A stretch of DNA of 64,000 nucleotides from an uncultured Faecalibacterium sp. (GCA_937907025.1 CALESJ010000003.1:1-64000); one strand, 5' to 3'; numbered from the stretch's first letter, positions 17,084 to 25,075 are shown. Numbers and translations: made by a program. Notes: generated by a model from the letters alone, not told the origin.

Positions 17084-18117
17084 TCGTGCCGGTCTGGAAC
17101 GCCGAAAAGACCCTGCCCCGCTGTGTGGACAGCATTCTGGCGCAGCAGGTGGAAGGCGGCGTGTGCTGCATTCTGGTGGACGACGGCGGCACCGACCGCA
17201 GCGGCGTCCTGTGTGACGAGTACGCCGCCAAAGATGCCCGGGTACGGGTCATCCACCAGCCGGGCAGCGGGGTTTCCGCCGCCCGCAACGCGGGACTGGC
17301 GGCCGCCGAGGCCGAGTTCATCGTCTTTCTGGACGCGGACGACGCCCTGCGCCCCGGGGCTTTGCAGGCGGCGCTGACCGTACAGCAGCGCTCCCCCGGC
17401 GCCTTTGTGCTGTGGCATTACACCACCGACCCCCACTGCACCGGCCCGGTGGGCCCCCACGCAGTCACCGCCCAGCCCACCGCCCTGGCCCGGCTGTACC
17501 TGGACTGCCTCATCGCCATGCCCTGGAACAAGCTCTACCGCACCGAGCTGGCCCAGCGGCTGCGTTTTAACAAAGCGTATTCTTTGGGTGAAGATTTACA
17601 GTTTGTTTTGGATTACATTGCCCTGCTGGGCCGGGAACAGCCCGGCTTTGTGTACCGGGTACTGGAAGACGCCCTGACCTTCTACGATTGCAGCCGGGAC
17701 GGCACCCTTTCCACCAAATACCACGACGACTACTGCGATATCTGGCCCCAGCACTTTGCCAAGCTCAACGATACGGTGCTGGCCGCCGGCGCCCCCGAAA
17801 AAGACCTGCTGCCCCTGTGGCGGGCGGAGGTCCGGGTGTTTGCGGAGGGTGCGGCGGATATTATGCGCCGGGACCCGGGGAATCTGACCGCCCGCCGCCT
17901 CAAGGCCCGCAACGCCCTGAAAAGCGTGTGGCTGTCCGACCTGCTGGACACCATGCGGGAAAAGCGCTGTTACAGCCCCTATTATCTGCCCCTGCGCCAC
18001 CGCAATCTGACCGCCATCTGCACCATGGCGGACGCGGCCCGCAAGAACTCGCCCCTCTTCGGCAAGCTGGACTGGGCCGGGTATTATCTGCTGGGCGGGC
18101 ACTGGCACCGGGCCTGA
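17059..18117 (+). CDS. GT2-family glycosyltransferase
   Basis: A 352-residue GT-A enzyme: VIVPVWNAEKTL at the start, VDDGGTDRSGVL near residue 36, FLDADDALRPG near 91, MPWNKLYR near 154 and GEDLQFVLDYI near 176. The ribosome binding site AAGGAGG (17046-17052) lies inside the previous gene. A short AT-rich stretch of codons at about 17562-17625 covers the GED motif, like the patch in the gene at 12630. It closes the cluster and is followed by a strong bidirectional terminator. Confidence 0.87.
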   Translation: MQQAAVCVIVPVWNAEKTLPRCVDSILAQQVEGGVCCILVDDGGTDRSGVLCDEYAAKDARVRVIHQPGSGVSAARNAGLAAAEAEFIVFLDADDALRPGALQAALTVQQRSPGAFVLWHYTTDPHCTGPVGPHAVTAQPTALARLYLDCLIAMPWNKLYRTELAQRLRFNKAYSLGEDLQFVLDYIALLGREQPGFVYRVLEDALTFYDCSRDGTLSTKYHDDYCDIWPQHFAKLNDTVLAAGAPEKDLLPLWRAEVRVFAEGAADIMRRDPGNLTARRLKARNALKSVWLSDLLDTMREKRCYSPYYLPLRHRNLTAICTMADAARKNSPLFGKLDWAGYYLLGGHWHRA

Positions 18118-18133
18118 CCCCCTCACAAAAAAC

Positions 18134-18186
18134 AACGGCACGCCGTTTTTCTGCGTTTGGTTTTGCAGAAAGCGGCGTGCCGTTTT
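18134..18186. terminator. Bidirectional terminator between convergent genes
   Basis: AACGGCACGCCG (18134-18145) pairs with CGGCGTGCCGTT (18173-18184), with an inner CTGC/GCAG extension and T-runs on both strands. It separates the glycosyltransferase cluster from the convergent membrane protein gene. Confidence 0.85.
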
Positions 18187-18196
18187 ATGTTTGTGT

Positions 18197-20173
18197 TCAG
18201 TTCAGAGCATCGAACCGGATAGGCCCCACCACAGCCTCGGTGCCGGGGTCCATGGTCAGGGTGAGCACCGCGCCGTTGCCCGCCGGGGCATCCAGCGTGA
18301 CCTGGGCGCTGCCCGCCGGGACCGGGACCTCGGCCAGCAGGGCGCCGTCGGTGCCCCACAATTGCAGGGTGCCCACGGTACCGCTGCCCGTGCTCTCACA
18401 GCTCAGGGTCACGCGGGTGTCGGTGTGCAGTTCCAGCCCGGGGGAGCGCAGGACCTCGCCCCCTGCCGGGTCGGTGTGCAGCCGGCGGTCGTCGTCCATG
18501 GTGCCGGTCCAGGTGTACCAGGAGGTGTTGGGGTAGTCGATGGCCGCCGCCCCGTAGGGCAGGCCCGCAGGCTGGCCGTCCACCAGGGGCGCGCCGTCGG
18601 TGCGCAGCACCACAAAGTCGGCGGTTTCGCCGTAATAGGTCCAGTGGCCGGAGATGGAACCCGCCAGACCGCCGTTTTCGTAGGTTTCGTGGGAGCAGAC
18701 GATGGCGGCAGGGCTCTGATAGGCCAGGGCGTCGGTGTCGGTCAGGCGGCCGTCCCAGGTGCCCAGCATCCAGCCGCCCTCGCCCATGTCCATGAGCATC
18801 ATGTACCGCCGGGTGGGGTCCAGGGCGCCGCAGACCTCGGCCACGCTGCTCTCACCGGCGATGAGCACATCGTCCACGTCCATGGAGCTGATAACCCCGC
18901 ACAGTTCCCGCTCTTTGGCGTTCACCCCGAAGGTGCCGTCGGCCTGCCAGATGCTGCCCACAGCCCCGGTATCCACAGCCAGCACCAGCGCCGCCATACC
19001 CAGGGTGCCCGCAGCCACCCCTGCCCGGCGCAGCCGCACCGGCTGCCGCACCAGAGTGGGTGCCGCAAAGGCCGCCAGCACCAGCAGAGGCACCGCCCCC
19101 ATGAGGTGGTAGCGGTACTCAAAGTACGGGTCGCCGTAGCGGGTATCGGTGAGCAGCAGCACCGCCAGATTCCACCAGAAGGTAGCAAGCAGGTACTTGC
19201 CGGGAGCCAGTTCCCGGGGCAGGGTGCCGGTCAGGGCCCTGGCGGTACACCACAGGCAGACCGCCAGCACACCCCCGGCCAGACCCGCCCGCAGCAGGCA
19301 GGAAATACCCGCCGCACTGAACACCGGGGTGGCCGCGTCGGGCACCGCCCCGAACAGCCGGAAAAAGCCGATGACGCAATTGGCGGCGTTGTCCCGCAAG
19401 GTGTCCAGAGAGTTCAGGTTCATGGACGCGGCGGTGGTCTGGATGCCCAGGGCCTTCTGCAGGCCCATGCCCAGCAGGGTGACAGCCGCGCTGCCGCCCA
19501 GGCAGGCCAGGCGGTAGGGGTCGGCGGTGTTTTTGTTTTGCAGCCAGCCCAGGCACCACAAAGCCAGCACCGGGGCCAGGCCGCAGGCCGCCACATAGAT
19601 GCCGCTGGAAAAAGCGGTGAGAAAACACCCGGCCAGGTACACAGCCAGCAGCACCCAGTCCCGCCGCCGGGGACGGGGCGGGGCCAGCAGCAGGGCCGTC
19701 AGCAGCAGGGGCAGCATGACCTTGAAAGCGTACTGGGAAGCGTTGAGGAAGAGCATGTTCCAGTAGCCGGTCATGTAGAATTCATAGGGCAGCAGCACGG
19801 CCAGCACAGCCAGGGCGCCCCGGCGCAGTCCGCCGCCCAGCCGCCGGACCAGAAAGGCCAGCAGCGCCGCCCACAGCACCAGCAGCACCCCGTTGCCGCA
19901 CCAGAAGGCCAGCACCGGGTTGTGGGTCAGGCCGTAGAAGGGCAGGGCCAGCAGGATGGTGCAGTCCAGCTCCATGGTGGTGATGTACCGCCAGTCCGGC
20001 ACCAGAAAGGTCCCCGACTGCCAGATGGCCATCATGTGGGTGTAGACCTTGGCGGCGTCGTTGTCGATGACAGCGCCCCCGGCCCGCAGGGCCACCGCGC
20101 ACAGGAACACCACCTGGGCGGCCGCCGCCAGCCACCAGAATCCGGTCCACAGCCGGTCCGCTTTTGTTTTCAT
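18197..20173 (-). CDS. Large GT-C-like integral membrane protein, function unknown
   Basis: A 658-residue protein. About 11-12 hydrophobic helices fill residues 10-430. The first extracytoplasmic loop reads AVIDNDAAKVYTHMMAIW, an acidic DND placed as in GT-C lipid-linked glycosyltransferases (GT39/ArnT-like). After the last helix an outside C-terminal part of about 230 residues ends in a beta-rich, carbohydrate-binding-like region. The start was set at MKTKADRL, after AAAGGA, because the longer open frame runs into cysK on the other strand. No exact family was recognised. A role in cell-surface glycan transfer is inferred from topology and the neighbouring glycosyltransferases. Its promoter shares a -35 region with cysK. 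Confidence 0.7.
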   Translation of the reverse strand: MKTKADRLWTGFWWLAAAAQVVFLCAVALRAGGAVIDNDAAKVYTHMMAIWQSGTFLVPDWRYITTMELDCTILLALPFYGLTHNPVLAFWCGNGVLLVLWAALLAFLVRRLGGGLRRGALAVLAVLLPYEFYMTGYWNMLFLNASQYAFKVMLPLLLTALLLAPPRPRRRDWVLLAVYLAGCFLTAFSSGIYVAACGLAPVLALWCLGWLQNKNTADPYRLACLGGSAAVTLLGMGLQKALGIQTTAASMNLNSLDTLRDNAANCVIGFFRLFGAVPDAATPVFSAAGISCLLRAGLAGGVLAVCLWCTARALTGTLPRELAPGKYLLATFWWNLAVLLLTDTRYGDPYFEYRYHLMGAVPLLVLAAFAAPTLVRQPVRLRRAGVAAGTLGMAALVLAVDTGAVGSIWQADGTFGVNAKERELCGVISSMDVDDVLIAGESSVAEVCGALDPTRRYMMLMDMGEGGWMLGTWDGRLTDTDALAYQSPAAIVCSHETYENGGLAGSISGHWTYYGETADFVVLRTDGAPLVDGQPAGLPYGAAAIDYPNTSWYTWTGTMDDDRRLHTDPAGGEVLRSPGLELHTDTRVTLSCESTGSGTVGTLQLWGTDGALLAEVPVPAGSAQVTLDAPAGNGAVLTLTMDPGTEAVVGPIRFDALN

Positions 20174-20216
20174 TGCTTTTTCCTTTCCCCATGCCGCACA
20201 GGCGATATTTGGTCTT

Positions 20217-20245
20217 ATTTTATCACAGGGGTCCGGTTTTGACAA
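20217..20245 (-). promoter_or_regulatory. Promoter of the GT-C-like membrane protein gene
   Basis: Minus strand TTGTCA (20245-20240), 17-base spacer, TAAAAT (20222-20217). Its -35 hexamer overlaps the -35 hexamer of the divergent cysK promoter. Confidence 0.65.
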
Positions 20246-20280
20246 ACGGCGGGGTGCGGGGGTATAATCAGGTAAACCTA
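20239..20280 (+). promoter_or_regulatory. cysK promoter with adjacent inverted repeat
   Basis: TTGACA (20239-20244), 18-base spacer, TATAAT (20263-20268), both hexamers perfect. The inverted repeat AGGTAAACCT (about 20270-20279) follows the -10 directly, where a repressor could bind; it could be a site for a cysteine regulator, but this is unproven. Confidence 0.75.
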
Positions 20281-20323
20281 TAAACAGGCTGGGATTTTGA
20301 TTGCTGAAAGGGAGGCTGCCGCC

Positions 20324-21259
20324 ATGGCCCGCATTTATACGTCGGTCGATCAGCTGATCGGCCATACTCCGCTGCTGGAACTGACCCGTCTGGAGGCCGC
20401 CCTGGGCCTGAAAGCCCGGGTGCTGGCCAAGCTGGAATATCTGAACCCCGCCGGGTCGGTGAAGGACCGGGTGGCCAAGAGCATGCTGGACGATGCCGAG
20501 GCCAAAGGCATCCTGAAGCCGGATTCGGTCATCATCGAGCCCACCTCCGGCAACACCGGCATCGGGCTGTGCAGCGTGGCGGCGGCCCGGGGATACAAGG
20601 TCATCATCGTCATGCCCGAAACCATGAGCGCCGAGCGCCGGGCCCTGATGAAAGCCTACGGCGCCGAGCTGGTGCTCACCGAGGGCGCCAAGGGCATGGC
20701 CGGGGCCATTGCCAAGGCGGATGAGCTGGCCAGGGAGCTGCCCAACGCCATGGTGGCGGGGCAGTTCGTGAACCCGGCCAACCCGGCCGCTCACATCGCC
20801 ACCACCGGCCCGGAGATCTGGCAGGACACCGACGGCGCCGTGGATGTGTTCGTGGCGGGCGTGGGCACCGGCGGCACCATCACCGGCGTGGGGCAGTACC
20901 TGAAAGGCAAAAATCCCGCCGTGCGCATCGTGGCGGTGGAGCCCGCCGACAGCGCGGTGCTCTCCGGCGGCAAGGCCGGTCCCCATGCGCTGCAGGGCAT
21001 CGGCGCCGGGTTTGTGCCCGAGGTGCTGGACACCCACATTTATGACGAGGTCATGACCGCCACCACCGAGGATTCCTTTGCCGCCGCCCGGATGCTGGCC
21101 AAGCGGGAAGGCGTGCTGGCGGGCATCTCCTCCGGCACGGCGCTGTGGGCGGCCATCGAGCAGGCCAAACGCCCGGAGAACGAGGGCAAGACCATTGTGG
21201 CTCTGCTGCCCGACACCGGCGACCGCTACCTGTCCACCGCCCTGTTCACCGAAGAATAA
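20324..21259 (+). CDS. cysK: Cysteine synthase A (O-acetylserine sulfhydrylase)
   Basis: A 311-residue PLP enzyme making cysteine from O-acetylserine and sulfide. It has the Schiff-base lysine in NPAGSVKDR near residue 45, the substrate loop TSGNTGIG near 73, the phosphate-binding GTGGTITG near 180 and the C-terminal SSGTALWAA. Length is normal for CysK (305-320). The ATG follows AAAGGGAGG; an in-frame TTG 27 bases upstream is less likely. Its promoter has consensus hexamers. It stands alone, followed by a strong terminator. Confidence 0.95.
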   Translation: MARIYTSVDQLIGHTPLLELTRLEAALGLKARVLAKLEYLNPAGSVKDRVAKSMLDDAEAKGILKPDSVIIEPTSGNTGIGLCSVAAARGYKVIIVMPETMSAERRALMKAYGAELVLTEGAKGMAGAIAKADELARELPNAMVAGQFVNPANPAAHIATTGPEIWQDTDGAVDVFVAGVGTGGTITGVGQYLKGKNPAVRIVAVEPADSAVLSGGKAGPHALQGIGAGFVPEVLDTHIYDEVMTATTEDSFAAARMLAKREGVLAGISSGTALWAAIEQAKRPENEGKTIVALLPDTGDRYLSTALFTEE

Positions 21260-21270
21260 GCACAACAGCA

Positions 21271-21307
21271 AACAGCCCCTCTCCCAAATGGGAGAGGGGT
21301 TGTTTTT
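21271..21307 (+). terminator. Terminator after cysK
   Basis: CCCCTCTCCC (21276-21285) pairs with GGGAGAGGGG (21290-21299) around AAAT, then TTGTTTTT. It may also serve the convergent gene ending at 21316. Confidence 0.85.
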
Positions 21308-21315
21308 CTGTATGT

Positions 21316-22101
21316 TTACACCGCGGGGATGTCCTCAGCGGCAGTGGTAGCAGAAATAGCCATTTCCTGGATCTCCTCATGGGTACCGCCCTTGGGCACC
21401 AGGGTCAGGTCGTACCAGTCGATGGCAAAGCCCGCGGCTTCGGTGGCGGATTTCAGGCGGGCCAGGGTCTTGTCGTAGTCCGCCTGGGTGGGATTGCCGT
21501 CCCACAGTATCTGGACCACCACCCGGTCGGGCACTTTTTCCGTCACCGCCTTGTCAAAAGGCGCATCCAGCGGGAACAGATCCACATACCCGGTCACGTC
21601 CCGCATGTTGTCGGGGGTCCAGCACAGATCCAGCTCCACGTCCATGTCCTGGCTTTCCCCATAGTCCATACCGGGCAACCAGCCGTTGAAGGCCGGGCTG
21701 AGCTGCAAATCAGGCAAAGCCTCGTGCAGGGCGTCGCTCAGCTCCCGGGCGCCCTCCTTGCCCTGGCGCACCAGGGTCCAGTTGCGGCCCTCCACCTCCC
21801 GCGGTTCCTCCCCCTGGCGGAAGAACCAGAAAGAGGTATGCACCAGAAAGGTGGTGTCGGGGCTTTGTTCGCTCTGCACCCGGGCGTAGTAGCGGAACCA
21901 CTGTCCGCCGCCGCTTTCGGTGATGGCGAAGATCTGGCCCGGGTAGGCTTTTTCGGCGTAGGCTAGCGCCCCGTTATCCGCCAGACGGCGGCTGAGGGGG
22001 TCCCCGGTGATGCCGTCCACCAAAAGCAGCAGGCCCAGCACAATCAAGGTCCCCGCCACCCCGGCCAGAATGCGCAGAGATTTATGATTCCCGGTTTTCA
22101 T
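21316..22101 (-). CDS. Membrane-anchored protein of unknown function, third gene of a sigma/anti-sigma operon
   Basis: A 261-residue protein. Residues 9-29 form a signal-anchor helix and the remaining part, predicted outside the membrane, is soluble and acidic. The region after the helix (NGALAYAEKAYPGQIFAITE) resembles the YfjL-like group of small Firmicute membrane proteins, but this match is tentative. It starts three bases after the anti-sigma factor gene and must be co-transcribed with it. It may be a target or a co-regulator of the sigma factor. Function is not known. Confidence 0.65.
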   Translation of the reverse strand: MKTGNHKSLRILAGVAGTLIVLGLLLLVDGITGDPLSRRLADNGALAYAEKAYPGQIFAITESGGGQWFRYYARVQSEQSPDTTFLVHTSFWFFRQGEEPREVEGRNWTLVRQGKEGARELSDALHEALPDLQLSPAFNGWLPGMDYGESQDMDVELDLCWTPDNMRDVTGYVDLFPLDAPFDKAVTEKVPDRVVVQILWDGNPTQADYDKTLARLKSATEAAGFAIDWYDLTLVPKGGTHEEIQEMAISATTAAEDIPAV

Positions 22102-22104
22102 GGT

Positions 22105-22689
22105 TTATTTCTCCTTTCCGGTCTTGCCGAAGGCGTATTTGAACAGGGAGGCGGCCAGCGCCCCGATGACGCAGAACACAAAGGGCCATAGCGCGCCGGT
22201 GGCGGAGCTCAGGACTGCCGCCTGCCAGCTGGTGTAGTAAGGCAGTTCGGCGGCCAGGGTCCAGACGAACCAGACCACCGCCGCCAGCACCGGCACCAGC
22301 CGCCAGAGGAAGTCATCGAACCAGCAGATGACCCCGCACACCAGGGGGAAGCAGAGCAGGGCCAGGGTGCTGTGAGGGCTGAAGACCACCAGCATGCTGC
22401 CCCCCAGGCCCAGGACCAGAAAGCCCAGCAGCCACAGGGTGAGTTTGTTCTGCATCCGGCGCAGCACCCGTTTTTCGTCGGGGACAGGCAGGGCGGGGGC
22501 CGGCAGATTTTCGGTTCCTTCCGGGGAAAGTTGGGGAAATTCCGCCCGGCAGGATTCGCAGTGTGCCAGATGCTCTTTGACCAGGGCGGCGCTGTCGGCG
22601 CTGGCCACCCCGTCGGCCACCAGGGGCGCCAGGTCCCGGCACACATCGCAGGAGATGCCGCTTGACCGCGGCGTTGTATGTTCAGTCAT
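22105..22689 (-). CDS. Zinc-finger anti-sigma factor
   Basis: A 194-residue protein. The N-terminal domain (about 12-50) has the ZAS motif H-x3-C-x2-C in KEHLAHCESC, plus the upstream CDVC pair that often completes the zinc site. About four hydrophobic helices follow between residues 85 and 185. It should hold the ECF sigma factor inactive at the membrane. The ATG at 22689 follows AGGAGGGA and overlaps the sigma gene by eight bases, which couples their translation. Confidence 0.85.
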   Translation of the reverse strand: MTEHTTPRSSGISCDVCRDLAPLVADGVASADSAALVKEHLAHCESCRAEFPQLSPEGTENLPAPALPVPDEKRVLRRMQNKLTLWLLGFLVLGLGGSMLVVFSPHSTLALLCFPLVCGVICWFDDFLWRLVPVLAAVVWFVWTLAAELPYYTSWQAAVLSSATGALWPFVFCVIGALAASLFKYAFGKTGKEK

Positions 22690-23182
22690 TCCAGAGTCCC
22701 TCCTTTTGCAGGGTGGATTTGAGCCAGGTCCGGGTGCGGTGCTCCATGACCCGGGCACTGTTTTCGGTGATTTGCAGGCGGGCGGCGATCTCGGCGTAGG
22801 AGTACCCTTGCGCCCGCAGCATCACCACTTCCGACGCGGGCGGGCCTTTTTCGGCCAGCAGCTGCCGCACCCGGTCCAGCCTGCGGCGGGCGTTGGCCTG
22901 CTCGTCCAGGCGGTCGTCCATGTACAGGCCCAGCATATCGTCGTATTCCAGGGTGGGGCGGCTGCGGCGCAGGTCCTCCAGCCAGATGTTGCGGGCCAGC
23001 CCGAACAGCCATGCCTTGATACTGCCCTCGCCCCGGTAGGCGGGCAGGCACCGCAGCGCCCGCAGAAAGGTATCGGCCAGCAGGTCTTCGGCCCGGTGGG
23101 GGTCCCGGCACAGATGCAACAGATACCGGTACAGCGGCGTTTTGTAGGTGTTGTATAAGGTTTCCAGCTCCGGTATGGCCAT
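22682..23182 (-). CDS. ECF-type RNA polymerase sigma factor
   Basis: A 166-residue sigma-70 family protein with only regions 2 and 4. Region 2 covers about 10-75 (LYRYLLHLCRDPHRAEDLLADTF and the -10 contact part AWLFGLARNIWLED, in short stretches). Region 4 covers about 110-160 with the helix-turn-helix GYSYAEIAARLQITENSARVM. The start MAIPELETL follows AAGGAGG; a longer reading 15 codons upstream lacks a site. Next gene is its anti-sigma factor. The regulon and the signal are unknown. Confidence 0.9.
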   Translation of the reverse strand: MAIPELETLYNTYKTPLYRYLLHLCRDPHRAEDLLADTFLRALRCLPAYRGEGSIKAWLFGLARNIWLEDLRRSRPTLEYDDMLGLYMDDRLDEQANARRRLDRVRQLLAEKGPPASEVVMLRAQGYSYAEIAARLQITENSARVMEHRTRTWLKSTLQKEGLWND

Positions 23183-23295
23183 GGGCCCCGCCTCCTTTCT
23201 TTGTGTTGTTTCGAGCGCTCCTGTCATACAGTGACGGGGAAAGGGGATTTTATTACAGGGGGGGGGAGAATTATTTTTTGCGGGGGGTAGAGAAC
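23183..23295. other. Upstream region of the sigma factor gene
   Basis: Contains the ribosome binding site and a run of nine G (about 23261-23269) followed by an A/T-rich segment. No confident promoter of its own could be assigned; an ECF-type promoter would have a consensus I cannot recognise here. Confidence 0.3.
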
Positions 23296-23440
23296 GGCTC
23301 CCCTGTGTAAGGGGAGCTGGCGGTCGGTAGGCCGACTGAGGGGTTGGTAACTTGCTGGTGTTGCCCGTGAACGGGAAATAAGGCCGGGTTCACAACCCCT
23401 CCGCCGCTGCGCGGCACCTCCCCTTACACAGGGGAGGCTT
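23296..23440. repeat. Palindromic intergenic repeat, copy B
   Basis: Second copy of the element at 6-147. It begins GGCTCCCCTGTGTAAGGGG and ends CCTTACACAGGGGAGGCTT, with the inner pair GAGGGGTTG / CAACCCCTC conserved. The apical arms have changed in step (for example GTCGGTAGGCCGAC and CGCCGCTGCGCGGC-like hairpins), which suggests that structure is conserved. It lies between the sigma operon and the secreted repeat protein gene. Confidence 0.8.
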
Positions 23441-23453
23441 GAGAGGGGAGAGG

Positions 23454-23493
23454 GCGGCTGCGCGGCACCTTCCCAACCACAGGGCAGGCTTTG
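23454..23493. repeat. Degenerate right-end fragment of the palindromic repeat
   Basis: CGGCTGCGCGGCACCTTCCC then CAGGGCAGGCTTTGG closely follows the right end of copy B (23401-23440) with several substitutions. It appears to be a decayed half copy arranged in tandem. The rest of the gap to 23770 is AT-rich and shows no gene I would support. Confidence 0.5.
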
Positions 23494-23773
23494 GGGCAGC
23501 CCCGGTTCTACCCTTTCCACCCGCCGCATACCCTTTTTCTGCACGGATTTTCCGCCAAAACCGGCGCCGAAGCATGTCCACGTATGAAAGACAGCCGTTT
23601 TCAGCCAAAATCCGCTGCTTTTCACACCCGCATGCCCGCACAAATCCGCCGCCCTTTTGTAAATATCGAAAATACGTTATTTTATAAGAAACTTTTTTCT
23701 TAATTGTGAAAGTTTTGTGATTATATACAAGGGAAATTGCGAAAATTGTGTGAAAACAGCGAATGAAAATCCG

Positions 23774-23802
23774 TTGCAAAAACTGGACTTTTGGCGTATA
23801 CT
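23774..23802 (+). promoter_or_regulatory. Promoter of the secreted alanine-rich protein gene
   Basis: TTGCAA (23774-23779), 17-base spacer, TATACT (23797-23802). A small hairpin GCCGTG/CACGGC (23814-23833) lies in the leader before AAGGAGG, perhaps stabilising the message. Confidence 0.75.
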
Positions 23803-23853
23803 AAAGACAACAAGCCGTGACCCGAAACACGGCACACGAAGGAGGTTTCCGTG

Positions 23854-24477
23854 ATGAAAATGAAGAAGCTGTTCGCCGCCCTGCTGGCCATCGCCATGTT
23901 CAGTGTTATGGCCATGCCTGCGTTTGCCGACGCCAACAGCGACTATCTGGCCGCCGTCAAGGCGTATCAGAACCAGATCGCCGCTCGGGAAGAAGCCTAC
24001 GCTGCCGCCGTCAAGACCTATCAGGCCCAGTCCGCCGCCAAGGCGAAAGCCGAAGGCGAAGCCGTCATCGCCGCCGGTAAGGCTGCCCATCAGCAGCAGC
24101 TGGCCGCCAACGACGCCGTCATGGCAGCCGCCAACGCCGCGCACCAGGCGCAGCTGAACAAGAACGCTGCCTATGAAGCCGCCATCAAACAGTATCAGGC
24201 CCAGAACGCCGCCAAGGAAGCCGCCTACATCGCCGCCGTGAAGGCATACCAGGCGCAGGCAGCCGCCAAGGCAAAGGCCGAGGGTGAAGCCATCATCGCC
24301 GCCGGCAAGGCCGCCCATCAGCAGCAGCTGGCCGCCAACGCTGCGGTTCAGTCCGCCGCCAACGCCGCCAAGAACACCCAGCTGAGCAAGAACGCCGCCT
24401 ATGAGGCAGCCATCGCCGCCTACCAGGCACAGATCGCCGCCCGTGAGGCCGCCTACCTGAAGGCTCTCGGCCTGTAA
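23854..24477 (+). CDS. Secreted alanine-rich helical repeat protein, unknown function
   Basis: A 207-residue protein. A Sec signal peptide (MKMKKLFAALLAIAMFSVMA, then MPAFA-D) ends near residue 24. The mature part is almost entirely Ala/Gln/Lys/Glu/Tyr and made of two tandem copies of a 76-residue unit; segments such as KAKAEGEA, IAAGKAAHQQQLAAN and KNAAYEAAI recur nearly unchanged. Inside each unit an 18-residue submotif AAYxAAVKAYQAQxAAKE is repeated. It should form long helices or a coiled coil and has no cysteine, no anchor and no sorting motif, so release to the medium is likely. ATG at 23854 gives an 8-base spacing to AAGGAGG; GTG at 23851 is also possible. It has its own promoter and terminator. 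Confidence 0.8.
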   Translation: MKMKKLFAALLAIAMFSVMAMPAFADANSDYLAAVKAYQNQIAAREEAYAAAVKTYQAQSAAKAKAEGEAVIAAGKAAHQQQLAANDAVMAAANAAHQAQLNKNAAYEAAIKQYQAQNAAKEAAYIAAVKAYQAQAAAKAKAEGEAIIAAGKAAHQQQLAANAAVQSAANAAKNTQLSKNAAYEAAIAAYQAQIAAREAAYLKALGL

Positions 24478-24524
24478 GAGAGGGGTTCCCTGCCCCGCAT
24501 GTTTCCCTGCTATACCTTTTACCG

Positions 24525-24555
24525 CCCCGCGGCCCCTGCCGCGGGGTTTTCTTTT
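24525..24555 (+). terminator. Terminator after the alanine-rich protein gene
   Basis: CCCCGCGGC (24525-24533) pairs with GCCGCGGGG (24538-24546) and is followed by TTTTCTTTT. Confidence 0.85.
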
Positions 24556-24661
24556 GCCGGGCCGGGAACCTGACGGGCGCCGCAAATCCGCCCTTGTCCG
24601 GTCGGCCACGTTCCGGCCCAGTATACCATATTGCCCCCGGGAGCGCCTATCCCCCGGGCAG

Positions 24662-24710
24662 AAAAAAGGACCGTCCCGCGCCGAAAAGCAGCGCAGAGCG
24701 GTCCTTTTTT
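24662..24710. terminator. Bidirectional terminator downstream of the cupin gene
   Basis: AAAAAAGGACCG (24662-24673) pairs with CGGTCCTTTTTT (24699-24710). The T-run on the minus strand ends the cupin/arabinofuranosidase transcript. Confidence 0.8.
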
Positions 24711-24730
24711 ATTGCCGTATCAGCGTGAAA

Positions 24731-25075
24731 TCAGACAAAATCCTCCCGCATGGGGGTAAAGATATCCAGCAGCACACCCGCCTCCAGGCAGGTGCAGCCG
24801 TGCACGATGCCGTCCTGCTTGAGCAGGGTATCGCCGGGGCCCACTTCGCGGGTGGTTTCCCCGATGGTAAAGCGGAACCGGCCCGACACCACATAGGTGA
24901 TCTGGGTGTGGGGGTGGCTGTGCATGGCGCCCACGGCCCCCTTTTCAAAGGTATTTTCCACGCACATCACGTCCTTGCTGTACGCCAGAACGCGGCGCAC
25001 AACGCCTTCGCCGGCGGCTTCGGGCACGGTTTCGGCATGGGGGACCCAAATTTCATTCATATGCTGTTTTTCCAT
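24731..25075 (-). CDS. Small cupin-domain protein
   Basis: A 114-residue single-domain cupin. The first cupin motif is GAVGAMHSHPHTQITYVVSG (two histidines, a glutamine in the usual metal-ligand position) and the second is PGDTLLKQDGIVHG with the closing histidine. Such proteins include KdgF-like sugar-processing enzymes and isomerases, as well as sensors; the exact reaction cannot be read. It lies 33 bases after the arabinofuranosidase gene and is likely co-transcribed, hinting at a sugar substrate. The ATG after AAAGGA was preferred to a second ATG five codons in. Confidence 0.8.
   Translation of the reverse strand: MEKQHMNEIWVPHAETVPEAAGEGVVRRVLAYSKDVMCVENTFEKGAVGAMHSHPHTQITYVVSGRFRFTIGETTREVGPGDTLLKQDGIVHGCTCLEAGVLLDIFTPMREDFV

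Noticed and set aside
23500..23700. Short open frames of 70-130 codons in the gap before the alanine-rich gene
   Set aside because: They overlap one another on both strands, lack ribosome binding sites and run through the repeat element.
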